Origin: Actinomadura_C sp036008685
Lineage (GTDB): Bacteria > Actinomycetota > Actinomycetes > Streptosporangiales > Streptosporangiaceae
DNA length: 64,000 nucleotides
Assembly: GCA_036008685.1 (NCBI GenBank)
Contig: DASYNF010000178.1
Location: forward strand, 1 to 64,000
Reading direction: 5' to 3'
Each line of letters starts with the position of its first letter. Within the stretch, counting starts at the first letter, position 1. Both the position numbers and the translations under genes were made by a program. The notes below the pieces were generated by a model that did no database searches, was not told where the DNA came from, and worked only from the letters and a program-made list of their open reading frames with translations. This document shows, piece after piece, positions 8,593-17,682 of this stretch.

Positions 8593-10269
8593 CTATCTTC
8601 TCGGGTCGAGGGACATGAGCCGGGCGCCGCGCGCCGCCCAGCCAGCCATGGCGCCGCCGGACTCGTGCCACTCGCGGCGGACGAGCGCGGGCTCGATCGC
8701 GGCGACGAACGTACGGTCGGCGACGCCCCGGTCGGCCGCGGGACCGATCGCGTCGGCCGCCGAGCACTCGGCCGCGCAGACCAGGTCGGCGAGGTAGGTG
8801 CTCGGCACCCCGCCGGCCGGCCAGGGCGCCACCCAGGCGGCCCGCCCGGGGGTGGCCGCACCGAGAACGCCGGCGGGGCGGCCGGACACGGGGATGCCGT
8901 GCTCGGCCAGCCGCGCGGTCAGCGTGGCCGAGGCCGCATCGCCGGCGGAGCCCTGCGGGGTCTGCAGCACGACCTCGGCGGGCCGGTGGACCTGGCCGAG
9001 CAGCGTGTCGGCGAGCCGGGACGCGTCGGCCTGGTCGCGGGCCTCGGCGATCACGGTCACGCGGCGCCCGGCACAGGGGTCGGCGTCGATGCCGAGCCGC
9101 TCACAGAGCTCCGCGAGCCGTACCGGCGTCGCGTGGTGCAGGAACAGCGTGCGGAGCGCGACGCCGGGTCCGGAGCGTTCGGCCGTGGACAGCATGTCCG
9201 AGAGGGCCGCCGGGTCGGTCACCACGCGGACGTGTCCGCGCAGGTCGTCCGGCAGCGCCTCCGCGACCGGGGCCGGGCACAGCACGAAGGCACCGGAGGC
9301 GAGCTGCTCGGGAACCTGCGCGGGCGTGGCGGCCACCGTCACGGCGTGGCGCCGCAACAGGTCGGGCAGTTCCGCGGGCCCCACCGTCACCACACGGGCA
9401 CCGATCGCCGCCACGATGCCGTCGAGGGTCCGGCGGACACCGAGCGGCAGCCGGATTCCCGGGTCCACGATCAGCGGGGTGCCGTCGCGGCCGTGCTCGC
9501 GGCCCGGGTTGAACCGGCGCAGCGAGACGCCGGGCGTGCCGACCGCGTCCCAGTCGAGCCGCGCGAGCCCGGGCGCGGTGGCGGCCCCGCTGAGCTCGCC
9601 CCCGTGCACACGGCCCGTGCCGTCCCAGAGCACGACGGGCAGGTCCCGGCCGCGCGCCACCTCCAGGAGGGTATGGAGGCTGCGCTCCCGGTCGTACATC
9701 CCGGGCTCACCGAGATAGGCCCAGGGGCCGCCGGCCGCGCAGGCGGCGGTGTCGACGACGAGCAGGTCGGCGTCGGTGGACTCCAGAACCAGCCCGGCGT
9801 CGTGCGGGAACAGCGGCACGGTCGAGGCGTATCCGGTGAGCCGGTCACGGGTCGAGGGGCCGAAGACGCCGGCGATCACCAGCGGCCGTACGGTCCCCTC
9901 GAGCGCCGCGGGTGAGGCGGCCAGCAGCCGGTCCTCGGGCCGGTCGGAGCCGTCGAGCCCGCCCCCGGCCTTGTCGCGGTCCATCACCGTCGCCTGCGGC
10001 GAGTCGCGCTTCTTCCACAGCCGGTAGAGCTCGCGGGGCAGCCGTGCGGCCCGGCGGCCGGGCCGGCGCGCCGCGCCCGCGACGATGCGCCCGAACTGGT
10101 AGGTCGTCGACCCTTCGAGGGCCGAGATCCGGGTCTCCAGCGCGTGCAGGCGGGCGTCCCGTTCGCGTACGGCCGCCCGCAGGCGCGCGACCTGCCGGTT
10201 GGCCCGGGCCTGCTGCATGTTGGCCGCCTTGGAGCTCTTCGGAGTGTCGGCGGCGTTGAAGTCAGGCAC
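8593..10269 (-). CDS. Coiled-coil envelope-polysaccharide protein of unknown function
   Basis: 558 residues. Residues about 15-55 form a charged coiled coil (RQVARLRAAVRERDARLHAL and on), a common N-terminus in proteins of polysaccharide loci. Residues 55-95 are basic, then follow alternating Rossmann-like stretches (LLVVDTAACAAGG, RVVTVGPAELPDLLRRH, FVLCPAPVAEAL, VTVIAEARDQADASRLADTLLG), which look like a degenerate glycosyltransferase fold. No catalytic motif is recognised. The gene overlaps the end of wecB by 8 bases (GTGCCTGA) and is 8 bases from the double GT4, so the three are translationally coupled. It may be a scaffold or a divergent transferase. Confidence 0.7.
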   Translation of the reverse strand: MPDFNAADTPKSSKAANMQQARANRQVARLRAAVRERDARLHALETRISALEGSTTYQFGRIVAGAARRPGRRAARLPRELYRLWKKRDSPQATVMDRDKAGGGLDGSDRPEDRLLAASPAALEGTVRPLVIAGVFGPSTRDRLTGYASTVPLFPHDAGLVLESTDADLLVVDTAACAAGGPWAYLGEPGMYDRERSLHTLLEVARGRDLPVVLWDGTGRVHGGELSGAATAPGLARLDWDAVGTPGVSLRRFNPGREHGRDGTPLIVDPGIRLPLGVRRTLDGIVAAIGARVVTVGPAELPDLLRRHAVTVAATPAQVPEQLASGAFVLCPAPVAEALPDDLRGHVRVVTDPAALSDMLSTAERSGPGVALRTLFLHHATPVRLAELCERLGIDADPCAGRRVTVIAEARDQADASRLADTLLGQVHRPAEVVLQTPQGSAGDAASATLTARLAEHGIPVSGRPAGVLGAATPGRAAWVAPWPAGGVPSTYLADLVCAAECSAADAIGPAADRGVADRTFVAAIEPALVRREWHESGGAMAGWAARGARLMSLDPRR

Positions 10270-11401
10270 CCAGGTTCCTCATGATCACTTCGGCGATGCG
10301 GGGTCCCGCGTGCCCGTCCCACAGCGGCGGCGTCCGGTCGGCCGGGAACCGGTCCTCCGCCGCGGAGCGGCTCAGGACCTTGGCGGCCGCCGGTACGAGC
10401 TCGTCGAAGGTGACGAGCCGGTTGGTGCCGTGCGTGATGGTGATCGGGCGTTCGGTGTTGGGCCGTACGGTCAGGCAGGGGACGCCCAGGATGGTCGTCT
10501 CCTCCTGCAGGCCGCCGGAGTCCGTCACTACGGCGGCCGCGCCGCGGACCGCCGCGATGAAGTCGATGTAGCCGAGCGGGTCCAGGACCCGTACCCCCGG
10601 GTGGTCGTCGAGCCCGGCCTCCAGCAGGACCGCACGGCCGCGCGGGTGCAGCGGGATCACGACCTCGGCCAGGTCGGCGATCTCGTGCAGCCTGCTCACG
10701 AGCCCGGCCGCGACCGAGGGCGAGTCGACGTTGGCCGGCCGGTGCATCGTCGCGAGCACATAGCGCTCGGGCAGCCCCTGCTCCTTGCGGACCCGCTCGG
10801 TGTCGAACGCGTCGAGGTTGGCCAGCAGGGTGTCGATCATCGGGTTGCCCACGAAGTGCACCCGGTCCACCGGCACGCCCTCGGCGGCGAGGTGCCCGAT
10901 CGCCTCCGGGCTCGTGGCGAAGCAGAGGTCGGAGAGCTGGTCGGTCAGACGGCGGTTGACCTCTTCGGGCATGGTCATGTCAAAGCTGCGCAGCCCGGCC
11001 TCCACATGGGCGACCGGGATGTGCAGTTTGGCCGCGACGAGGGCGGCGGCGATGGTCGAGTTCACGTCGCCGTACACGATGACCAGCGCGGGTGAACGGT
11101 CGATGAACTCCCGCTCGAGGCCGACCATGAGCGCGGCCGTCTGCTGCGCGTGGCCACCCGATCCGACGCCGAGGTTGACGTCCGGCTCGGGGAGCCCGAG
11201 CTCCCGGAAGAAGATCTCTGACATGCGCTCGTCGTAGTGTTGCCCCGTGTGGATGACGACCTGATCCGCCCCGGACAGCGCGGCGTCGAGGGCGTTGATG
11301 ACCGGGGCGGCCTTGACGAAGTTGGGCCGGGCGCCCAGGACATGGGCGACGAGGGGGTGCGCCCCCATCGGGGGGGCGGCCGGAGACACGCGCGCGGACA
11401 T
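10262..11401 (-). CDS. wecB: UDP-N-acetylglucosamine 2-epimerase (non-hydrolysing)
   Basis: Interconverts UDP-GlcNAc and UDP-ManNAc in the cytoplasm. Diagnostic stretches are all present: GARPNFVKAAPVINAL, HTGQHYDERMSEIFF, YGDVNSTIAAALVA, HVEAGLRSFD, MPEEVNRRLTD and TDSGGLQEE, over about 379 residues, the usual length. ATG at 11401 has AAGGGA just upstream and is preferred over an in-frame ATG six codons earlier. It heads the minus-strand operon with the coiled-coil protein and the double GT4, and is divergent from a GT4 gene. With the ManNAc dehydrogenase at 13017 it would supply UDP-ManNAcA for a teichuronic-type polymer. Confidence 0.95.
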   Translation of the reverse strand: MSARVSPAAPPMGAHPLVAHVLGARPNFVKAAPVINALDAALSGADQVVIHTGQHYDERMSEIFFRELGLPEPDVNLGVGSGGHAQQTAALMVGLEREFIDRSPALVIVYGDVNSTIAAALVAAKLHIPVAHVEAGLRSFDMTMPEEVNRRLTDQLSDLCFATSPEAIGHLAAEGVPVDRVHFVGNPMIDTLLANLDAFDTERVRKEQGLPERYVLATMHRPANVDSPSVAAGLVSRLHEIADLAEVVIPLHPRGRAVLLEAGLDDHPGVRVLDPLGYIDFIAAVRGAAAVVTDSGGLQEETTILGVPCLTVRPNTERPITITHGTNRLVTFDELVPAAAKVLSRSAAEDRFPADRTPPLWDGHAGPRIAEVIMRNLGA

Positions 11402-11443
11402 GATTTCCCTTCTGTTCATCGAGCTTCCCTAGGATCGCCCGCC

Positions 11444-12946
11444 GTGCTCCGAAAAACACGGCCGACAGCGACCTGGCATCGAGCCAAGCTGGTGGTCTAT
11501 CCGATGGGACTCGCCTGGCGACAGGTCCGCGACGATCCCGCCCGGGCGCTTCGGCTCGCCGTGCGGCTGATCCTGCGCCTGGCGCCCGCGCCCGTACGCC
11601 GGCGGCTCTCCGCCCTGGCCGTTCCCCGCCCGCGAGATCCCGGCCGCGAGGCCGCCGACCTGCGCGCCCTCCTCGACACCCCTCCCCCGCGTGATCTCGC
11701 GGTCGTTCGCGGGGACGGCCCCGCGAAGGCCATGGGCAGGGCCGTGGAGGGGCGTGTGCTGCAACTGGTGACGAACGCGCTGCCGCGGACGAACGCCGGC
11801 TACACCGTCCGTACCCACAAGATCGCGCTGGCGCAGCGAGAGCTGGGCCTGGACCCGCACATCGCGACGCGGCTGGGCCATCCGCTGGCCCAGGGCATGG
11901 CGGACGTCAGGTCCCGCGTCGACGTGGACGGGATCCCCTATCACCGGCTGCTGCCCTGGCTGCCGCCGCGCGATCTCACCGCCGGGGTACGGGCGGGAGC
12001 CGACCACGCCGGCCGGCTCGTCGAACGGCTCCGGCCGGAGGTCCTGCACGCGGTCAGCAACCATCTCAACGCCGCCGTGGCGCTGGAGCTGCGTGAGCGC
12101 TACGGCCTGCCGGTCGTGTACGAGGTGCGCGGCTTCCTCGAGGACTCGTGGCTGTCGCGTGACCCCTCGCACACCGAGGACCACGACTTCTACCGGCTGA
12201 CCCGTGAGCTCGAGTCCCGGTGCATCAGGGCCGCCGACCGGATCGTCACGCTGGGCGAGGCGATGCGGGAGGAGATCGCCGGACGCGGCGTCGACCCCGC
12301 CACGATCACGGTGGTCCCCAACGCCGTGGAGGACGCCTTCCTGGAGCCGCTGCCCGACGGCGCCGGCCGGCGCGCCTCCCTCGGCATCGGGGCGGACGAG
12401 ATGGTGGCCGGGCTGACGTCCTCGTTCTACGGCTACGAGGGCATCGACACCCTCATCGACGCCGCCGCGCTGCTGCGCGACCGCGGCACGCCGGTCACCC
12501 TCCTGCTGGTGGGCGACGGGCCCGAACGCGGCGCGCTGGAACGGCGCGCGGCCGAGCAGGGCGTGCGCGCCATCTTCACCGGCCGTGTGCCGATGTCCTC
12601 CGTCCGTCAGTTCCACGCCGTCCTCGATGTGTTCGCCGTCCCCCGCAGGGCGGACCGGGTCTGCCAGTTGGTCACCCCGTTGAAGCCGGTCGAAGCGATG
12701 GCCGGGGGAATCCCAGTAATAGCAAGTGATGTCAAAGCTCTGCGCGAAATCGTAGAACCGGGCGTGACCGGCACGTTAACTCTTCCGGAAGAGCCAGAAG
12801 CATGGGCGAATTCCCTGGCAGAGCTGATTTACAGTCCTGAACTACGCCGGAAAATCGGTATGGCGGCTCAGGAATGGGTCCGGGATCAACGCACCTGGCG
12901 TGCGGTCGCGGCCCGCTACCTGGAGGCCTACCGGGACGGTGGCTGA
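11444..12946 (+). CDS. GT4 family glycosyltransferase
   Basis: 500 residues. A basic N-terminal region (about 1-95) precedes a GT-B fold: VLQLVTNALPRTNAGYTVRTHKI marks the N-terminal domain, VVYEVRGFLEDSW the acceptor side, and VTPLKPVEAMAGGIPVIASD the donor E-x7-E-like motif of GT4. The GTG start at 11444 has AGGA about nine bases upstream. The gene is divergent from wecB over a 42-base gap, so the two share a promoter region. Codon use drops markedly in GC between about 12711 and 12870 (aatcccagtaatagcaag and on) while the protein stays family-like. Sugar and acceptor unknown. Confidence 0.85.
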   Translation: MLRKTRPTATWHRAKLVVYPMGLAWRQVRDDPARALRLAVRLILRLAPAPVRRRLSALAVPRPRDPGREAADLRALLDTPPPRDLAVVRGDGPAKAMGRAVEGRVLQLVTNALPRTNAGYTVRTHKIALAQRELGLDPHIATRLGHPLAQGMADVRSRVDVDGIPYHRLLPWLPPRDLTAGVRAGADHAGRLVERLRPEVLHAVSNHLNAAVALELRERYGLPVVYEVRGFLEDSWLSRDPSHTEDHDFYRLTRELESRCIRAADRIVTLGEAMREEIAGRGVDPATITVVPNAVEDAFLEPLPDGAGRRASLGIGADEMVAGLTSSFYGYEGIDTLIDAAALLRDRGTPVTLLLVGDGPERGALERRAAEQGVRAIFTGRVPMSSVRQFHAVLDVFAVPRRADRVCQLVTPLKPVEAMAGGIPVIASDVKALREIVEPGVTGTLTLPEEPEAWANSLAELIYSPELRRKIGMAAQEWVRDQRTWRAVAARYLEAYRDGG

Positions 12947-13016
12947 CCGGGCTCCATCGACCCCCCTCCCGGCTCGGCCCGATTCTCACGGGGGAAGCCT
13001 GCGAAGGGAGCGACCG

Positions 13017-14279
13017 GTGGATCTGGTGGTCATAGGGCTCGGGTACGTCGGGCTGCCGCTGGTGCGTGAGGCCTGCGAGGCCGGACTCGAAGTGGGCGGC
13101 CTCGACCGCGACGCGCGGGTCGTGTCCGGCCTCGAGGCCGGCCGGTCGCACATCGACGACGTGTCCGACGCCGAGGTCGGGCGGATGCTCGAGGCCGGCT
13201 TCACCCCGAGCCTCGACGAGAAGGTCCTGGCCGGCGCGCGCACCGTGGTGATCTGCGTCCCCACCCCGCTGTCCGAGGACGGCGGGCCGGACCTCACCGC
13301 GGTGCGCGGCGCCGCGCAGACGGTGTCGCGCAACCTGTCCAAGGGCACGCTGGTGGTGTTGGAGTCGACGACCTACCCCGGCACCACCGAAGAGGTCGTC
13401 CAGCCCATCCTGGAGGAGTCCGGCCTGACCGCCGGCACCGACTTCCACCTGGCCTTCTCCCCCGAACGCATCGACCCCGGCAACCCCGTCTACGGCGTCC
13501 GCAACACCCCCAAAATCGTCGGAGGCGTCACACCCGCCTGCGCCACCACCGCCGCCGCCTTCTACGGCAAACTCGTCGACACCGTCGTCCAGGCCAAAGG
13601 CACCCGCGAAGCCGAGATGGCCAAACTCCTCGAAAACACCTACCGCCACGTCAACATCGCCCTCGTCAACGAGATGGCCGTCTTCTGCAACGAACTCGGC
13701 ATCGACCTGTGGGACGCCATCGACTGCGCCGCCACCAAACCCTTCGGCTTCCAGGCCTTCCGCCCCGGCCCCGGCGTCGGCGGACACTGCATCCCCATCG
13801 ACCCCAACTACCTCTCCTACAAAGTCCGCTCCCTGGGCTACCCCTTCCGCTTCGTGGAGCTGGCCCAGGAGATCAACGACCGCATGCCCCGCTACATCGT
13901 CGAACGCACCCAGCAGCTGCTCAACCGCCAAGGCCGGGCCCTCAAGGACACCCGCATCCTCATCCTCGGCGTCACCTACAAGGCCGACATCGCCGACCAG
14001 CGCGAATCCCCCGCCCGCCCCGTCGCCCGCCGCCTGCGCCGCCTCGGCGCCCACCTCACCTTCCACGACCCCTACGTCACCACCTGGCAAGTAGACGACG
14101 AGGACGTCCCCGACGCGGGCCCCGACCTCACCGAGGCGCTGCGGCAGGCCGACCTCGCGATCGTGCTGGCCGACCACGCCGCCTACGACCCGGACACGCT
14201 GATCCGCCACGCGCGATTGCTGTTCGACACCCGCGGCCGCACGAGGGGCCTCCCCCATGAATCCGTCGAGCTGCTCTGA
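13017..14279 (+). CDS. wecC: UDP-N-acetyl-D-mannosamine dehydrogenase (nucleotide-sugar dehydrogenase)
   Basis: 420 residues of the UDP-glucose/GDP-mannose dehydrogenase family. N-terminal NAD-binding VVIGLGYVGLPL; STTYPGTTEE; the central KLLENTYRHVNIALVNE helix; catalytic Cys in GVGGHCIPIDP; C-terminal ILGVTYKADIADQRESP. This subfamily pattern (GGHCIPIDP and a KAD-type C-terminus) fits UDP-ManNAc to UDP-ManNAcA oxidation, though other UDP-HexNAc substrates are possible. GTG start follows AAGGGAG by six bases. The wecB epimerase nearby makes its likely substrate. The 70-base gap after the GT4 gene suggests co-transcription. Confidence 0.88.
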   Translation: MDLVVIGLGYVGLPLVREACEAGLEVGGLDRDARVVSGLEAGRSHIDDVSDAEVGRMLEAGFTPSLDEKVLAGARTVVICVPTPLSEDGGPDLTAVRGAAQTVSRNLSKGTLVVLESTTYPGTTEEVVQPILEESGLTAGTDFHLAFSPERIDPGNPVYGVRNTPKIVGGVTPACATTAAAFYGKLVDTVVQAKGTREAEMAKLLENTYRHVNIALVNEMAVFCNELGIDLWDAIDCAATKPFGFQAFRPGPGVGGHCIPIDPNYLSYKVRSLGYPFRFVELAQEINDRMPRYIVERTQQLLNRQGRALKDTRILILGVTYKADIADQRESPARPVARRLRRLGAHLTFHDPYVTTWQVDDEDVPDAGPDLTEALRQADLAIVLADHAAYDPDTLIRHARLLFDTRGRTRGLPHESVELL

Positions 14280-14341
14280 GAGCTCGCCCCGGCGGCTTGC
14301 TCTGACAGCGCAGGTACATCAAAAGGCCCCCCGGAATTCAT

Positions 14342-14359
14342 CGGCAATTTCCATTGCCG
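14342..14359. terminator. Small hairpin between wecC and the next GT4
   Basis: cggcaat / attgccg form a 7-bp stem with loop ttcc, 62 bases after the wecC stop and 49 bases before the next start. It could attenuate read-through or be a regulatory hairpin in the leader. Confidence 0.3.
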
Positions 14360-14407
14360 GGTGATCTTCAATGGCAGGGGAAACGCCGTCCATCCGGAGT
14401 GAGGAAT

Positions 14408-15670
14408 ATGCGGGTCTGCGTCTGCACGATCGTCCACCATCCCGAGGACGCGCGGATTCTGCACCGGCAGATCCGCGCACTTCTCGATGCCGGGCATGAG
14501 GTCACGTACATAGCGCCTTTCCGGGCGTGCAACGTGACGCCGTGGCGCGAGGTCCATCCCGTCGACGTGCCGAGGGCCACCGGGCGGCACCGGCTGCGGG
14601 CCATCCGGGCCGCGCACGCGCAGCTCGCCAGGCACGCGCCCTACGCCGACGTGGTCCTGCTGCACGATCCGGAGCTCCTGACAGCGGTGCCCCGGAAGAT
14701 CAGGAAGCAGACGGTCGTCTGGGACGTGCACGAGGACACCGCCGCGGCGCTGTCGGCCAAGGGCTGGGTGCCCAAGCCGCTGCGGCCGCTGCTGCGACCG
14801 GCCGTACGCCTTCTGGAGGCCCGCAGTGAGCGGCGGCACCGGCTGCTGCTGGCGGAGGAGGGCTATCGCGGGCGGTTCCGGCGTGAGCACCCGGTCGTGC
14901 CCAACACGACCTACGTCTCGGACACCCGGCCGGGTTCGCCGGACGACCGCAGGGTCATCTACGTCGGTCACCTGTCCAGGGCCCGTGGTGCCGTGGACAT
15001 GATCGAGCTGGCCCGGCAGGTGCACGGCGAGGGCATCTTGGTGGAGCTGATCGGCTCCGCCGACGGCGACATCAAAGAGCTGCTCCGCGAGGCCCAGCGC
15101 GAAGGCATCCTGCGGTGGTACGGCTTCGTGCCCAACGACCGGGCCCTCCGGATCGCGGAGGGCGCCATGGCCGGGCTGGCGCTGCTGCACGACGAGCCCA
15201 ACTACCGGCACTCGATGCCGACCAAGGTGATCGAGTACATGGCCCGGGGCGTGCCGGTCATCGCGACGCCCAACCCGCCGGCGGTGGACATCATCGGCTC
15301 GAGCGGGGCCGGGCTGATCGTGGACTTCGAACAGCCCGCCGCGGCCGCCGACGCGGTACGACGGCTGCGCGCGGACCGGGAGTTGCGGACCGAGTTCGGC
15401 CGGCGCGGCTACGAGACCGCCCGCTCCCGGTTCCACTGGCCGGTCCAGGCCGAACGCTTCGTCGCCCAGCTCGAGGCCTGGGCCCAGCCCGATCCCGGCC
15501 TGGGCATGGCGACCGGGCCGGACCCGGCGGCCACGACCATGACGACCGGATCGGAGACGGCCCCGCAACGCGGGAGCGAGCTGGCGACCGGCCCGGGCCC
15601 GCAACCCGCTCCGGTGGTGCCCGGCCCCCGGAGCGGCGCGGACGGCCACACCTTCACCCTGCCCGCCTGA
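14408..15670 (+). CDS. GT4 family glycosyltransferase
   Basis: 420 residues, GT-B fold. N-terminal MRVCVCTIVHHPEDARIL; middle VVWDVHEDTAAALSAKGW and RVIYVGHLSRARGAVDMIEL; donor site MPTKVIEYMARGVPVIATP. The last about 60 residues are low-complexity Pro/Gly/Thr. ATG at 14408 directly follows GTGAGGA and is preferred to an upstream in-frame start without a site. It follows wecC and probably acts in the same polymer pathway. It ends 19 bases before the convergent propeller gene. Confidence 0.85.
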   Translation: MRVCVCTIVHHPEDARILHRQIRALLDAGHEVTYIAPFRACNVTPWREVHPVDVPRATGRHRLRAIRAAHAQLARHAPYADVVLLHDPELLTAVPRKIRKQTVVWDVHEDTAAALSAKGWVPKPLRPLLRPAVRLLEARSERRHRLLLAEEGYRGRFRREHPVVPNTTYVSDTRPGSPDDRRVIYVGHLSRARGAVDMIELARQVHGEGILVELIGSADGDIKELLREAQREGILRWYGFVPNDRALRIAEGAMAGLALLHDEPNYRHSMPTKVIEYMARGVPVIATPNPPAVDIIGSSGAGLIVDFEQPAAAADAVRRLRADRELRTEFGRRGYETARSRFHWPVQAERFVAQLEAWAQPDPGLGMATGPDPAATTMTTGSETAPQRGSELATGPGPQPAPVVPGPRSGADGHTFTLPA

Positions 15671-15689
15671 CCCCGTTCACAGCCGCCGG

Positions 15690-17585
15690 TCACTTCCCCT
15701 TGGGCACGCGGATGGCGTCCGGAGGGGACGGGGACCCGGAGGTGCCGGCCGAAGGCGGAGGGACGGCGGTGGAGCCGGTGGCCCCCTGAGACGGGGTCAC
15801 CGGGGCCCCCGGGAGGCGGGCGACGGCCGCGCGGGCCAGGCGGGTCGCCACGCCCGGGGTCTGGTAGGCGTTGACCGCGAGGATGTAGCGGTCCATGCGG
15901 ATCGCGATGGTCCCCGAGGTCCCGAGCTCGTAGGCCTCGTCGCTGATGTCGGGACGCTGCCGGGCCAGAGGTTCGGTGGCCCGCCAGGCCGCGAACAGCT
16001 CGGTGGCCGCCTGCCTGCTCGCCGCCACCCATTCCACGGTCACGGTGAGCGCCACCGCGCTCTGGCCCTTGTAGTCCTCCGGCTCGTAGCGGCAGCTCAC
16101 CGGGTGCCGGAGCCGGATCTCGCCCACGACACCGTGCTGTGGCCGGGCCCGGAACCGCCCGGTCCGGACCGCCGTGAGGTCACTCTTGCGCAGCAGGCCG
16201 CAGGCGTCCGGCCAGTCCGCGACCGGCACGCCGCCGAGCTCCTCGGGGCCGCGGCCCGCCGCGCCGCCGCGCAGTGCGATGAGCCGTGCGGTCCCCGCCG
16301 GATAGCGGTTGCGCGGCTGGTCCATGGCGACCCGCGGGGCCACCTCGGGGACCGCGACATAGAGGAGTCCGCCGGCCGCCGCCATCCACGGCCGTACGCC
16401 GTCCACGCCCGGGCCGACGACGAAGGGCGCGGGCACGGTCGTGGTCTCGCCGTCGTCCGGAGCCACGATGTCGATGCCGGCCGGCAGGAGGTTCTCGGCG
16501 AGGCGCGGGCGCAGCGCATAGAGCCGGTCGCCCGCCACCGTGAGGGCCGAGTAGTCCGGCACGTCCCGCCGCCAGGCGATGCCGCCGGAGGAGACGTCGA
16601 TGGCCTCCATGCTCCGTTCGGCCGCCCGCTGCCCACCCGCGCGGTAGACCACGACGAGGCGCCGCCCGGACAGCACCGTGGGACACATGGCGCCGCACAG
16701 GTCGTCCCCGGCGCGGGCCATGATCTGCCGGCCGTGGCCGTCGAAGGCGCGCAGCGCCGTCCCGTCGAACGCCGTGGTCACCTCACCCTGGACCGCCACC
16801 GCGGGCGGCTCGGCCGAACGGAAGGTCCTGCTCCACCGGGTGCGGCCGGTGGCGGGGTCCACGGCCAGCACCCGGCCGCGGCCGTCGCAGGCGAGTGTGA
16901 GGACGGCCAGGGTCTCGCTGCCACCGGAGCCGTGCGCGGCGGCCTCGGACAGCTCGCAGCCCCGGGGCACGGCGGTGGTCCACAGCCGCTTCCCGGTGGT
17001 GGCGGAGCGGCCGCGCAGCGTCCTGTGCCCACCGTCGGTGGTGAGCACGACGTCCGACCCGGCCGGCCAGCGCAGCGTCGAACGCTCCGTCACCGCGGGC
17101 GCGTCCCCGCGGGCACGCCAGAGCAACCGGCCGCTGGCGGCGTCGAAGCCGACCACGAGCCGATCCTCGCCGTGCCCCGCGCGTTCGAGGTAGGCGACGA
17201 GGTGGTCGCGGGTGGCGGCCCAGCCGCGGACGGCCCAGTCGGTGCGGTTGTAGTGCCAGCGCGCCTCGCCGGTGCGGGCGTCGCGGACGTCGATTCCACG
17301 GCCGGACACGACGACCATCTGGCCCTCCACGAGTGCGTGGGCGACCTGGTCGTACGGGGACAGGCCGCTGCGCCGGACCGCGGTGGCCAGCTGCCAGGTC
17401 GAGGCGATCGGGCCCGGCGGCGGCCCGAGATCGGCCAGGCGGGTCGCCGGGGCCGCGGCGATCTCACGGTCCACCTGCCACCACTCCGCCTGGAGGACGA
17501 ACCTGTTGACCAGGACCCCCGCGGTGGTGACGGCCAGGACCACGGCCACCAGAGCGAGCACATGCCGCTGCCGGCTGCCCACCAC
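15690..17585 (-). CDS. Membrane-anchored PQQ-type beta-propeller protein with DUF3558-like C-terminus
   Basis: 631 residues. One N-terminal hydrophobic segment (HVLALVAVVLAVTTAGVLV) anchors an extracytoplasmic protein. Residues about 80-440 contain repeated propeller blades of PQQ type (DARTGEARWHYNRT, DAASGRLLWRARG, ATTGKRLWTTAV, DPATGRTRWSRTF). The last about 170 residues begin WPDACGLLRKSDLTAV and include a second Cys in HPVSCRYEP, which resembles the DUF3558 lipoprotein domain. A Pro/Ser-rich tail ends the chain. GTG at 17585 has GGAGG six bases upstream. Function unknown; perhaps envelope assembly or sensing. Confidence 0.75.
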   Translation of the reverse strand: MVGSRQRHVLALVAVVLAVTTAGVLVNRFVLQAEWWQVDREIAAAPATRLADLGPPPGPIASTWQLATAVRRSGLSPYDQVAHALVEGQMVVVSGRGIDVRDARTGEARWHYNRTDWAVRGWAATRDHLVAYLERAGHGEDRLVVGFDAASGRLLWRARGDAPAVTERSTLRWPAGSDVVLTTDGGHRTLRGRSATTGKRLWTTAVPRGCELSEAAAHGSGGSETLAVLTLACDGRGRVLAVDPATGRTRWSRTFRSAEPPAVAVQGEVTTAFDGTALRAFDGHGRQIMARAGDDLCGAMCPTVLSGRRLVVVYRAGGQRAAERSMEAIDVSSGGIAWRRDVPDYSALTVAGDRLYALRPRLAENLLPAGIDIVAPDDGETTTVPAPFVVGPGVDGVRPWMAAAGGLLYVAVPEVAPRVAMDQPRNRYPAGTARLIALRGGAAGRGPEELGGVPVADWPDACGLLRKSDLTAVRTGRFRARPQHGVVGEIRLRHPVSCRYEPEDYKGQSAVALTVTVEWVAASRQAATELFAAWRATEPLARQRPDISDEAYELGTSGTIAIRMDRYILAVNAYQTPGVATRLARAAVARLPGAPVTPSQGATGSTAVPPPSAGTSGSPSPPDAIRVPKGK

Positions 17586-17682
17586 GCTGTGCCTCCTTCC
17601 CCGATCCCCCAAGCTTGCCCTGCTGGGACACGCTTCGCGACAATACGACCCACAGAGCCACACGCGTCCGCCGGAGGAGCAC

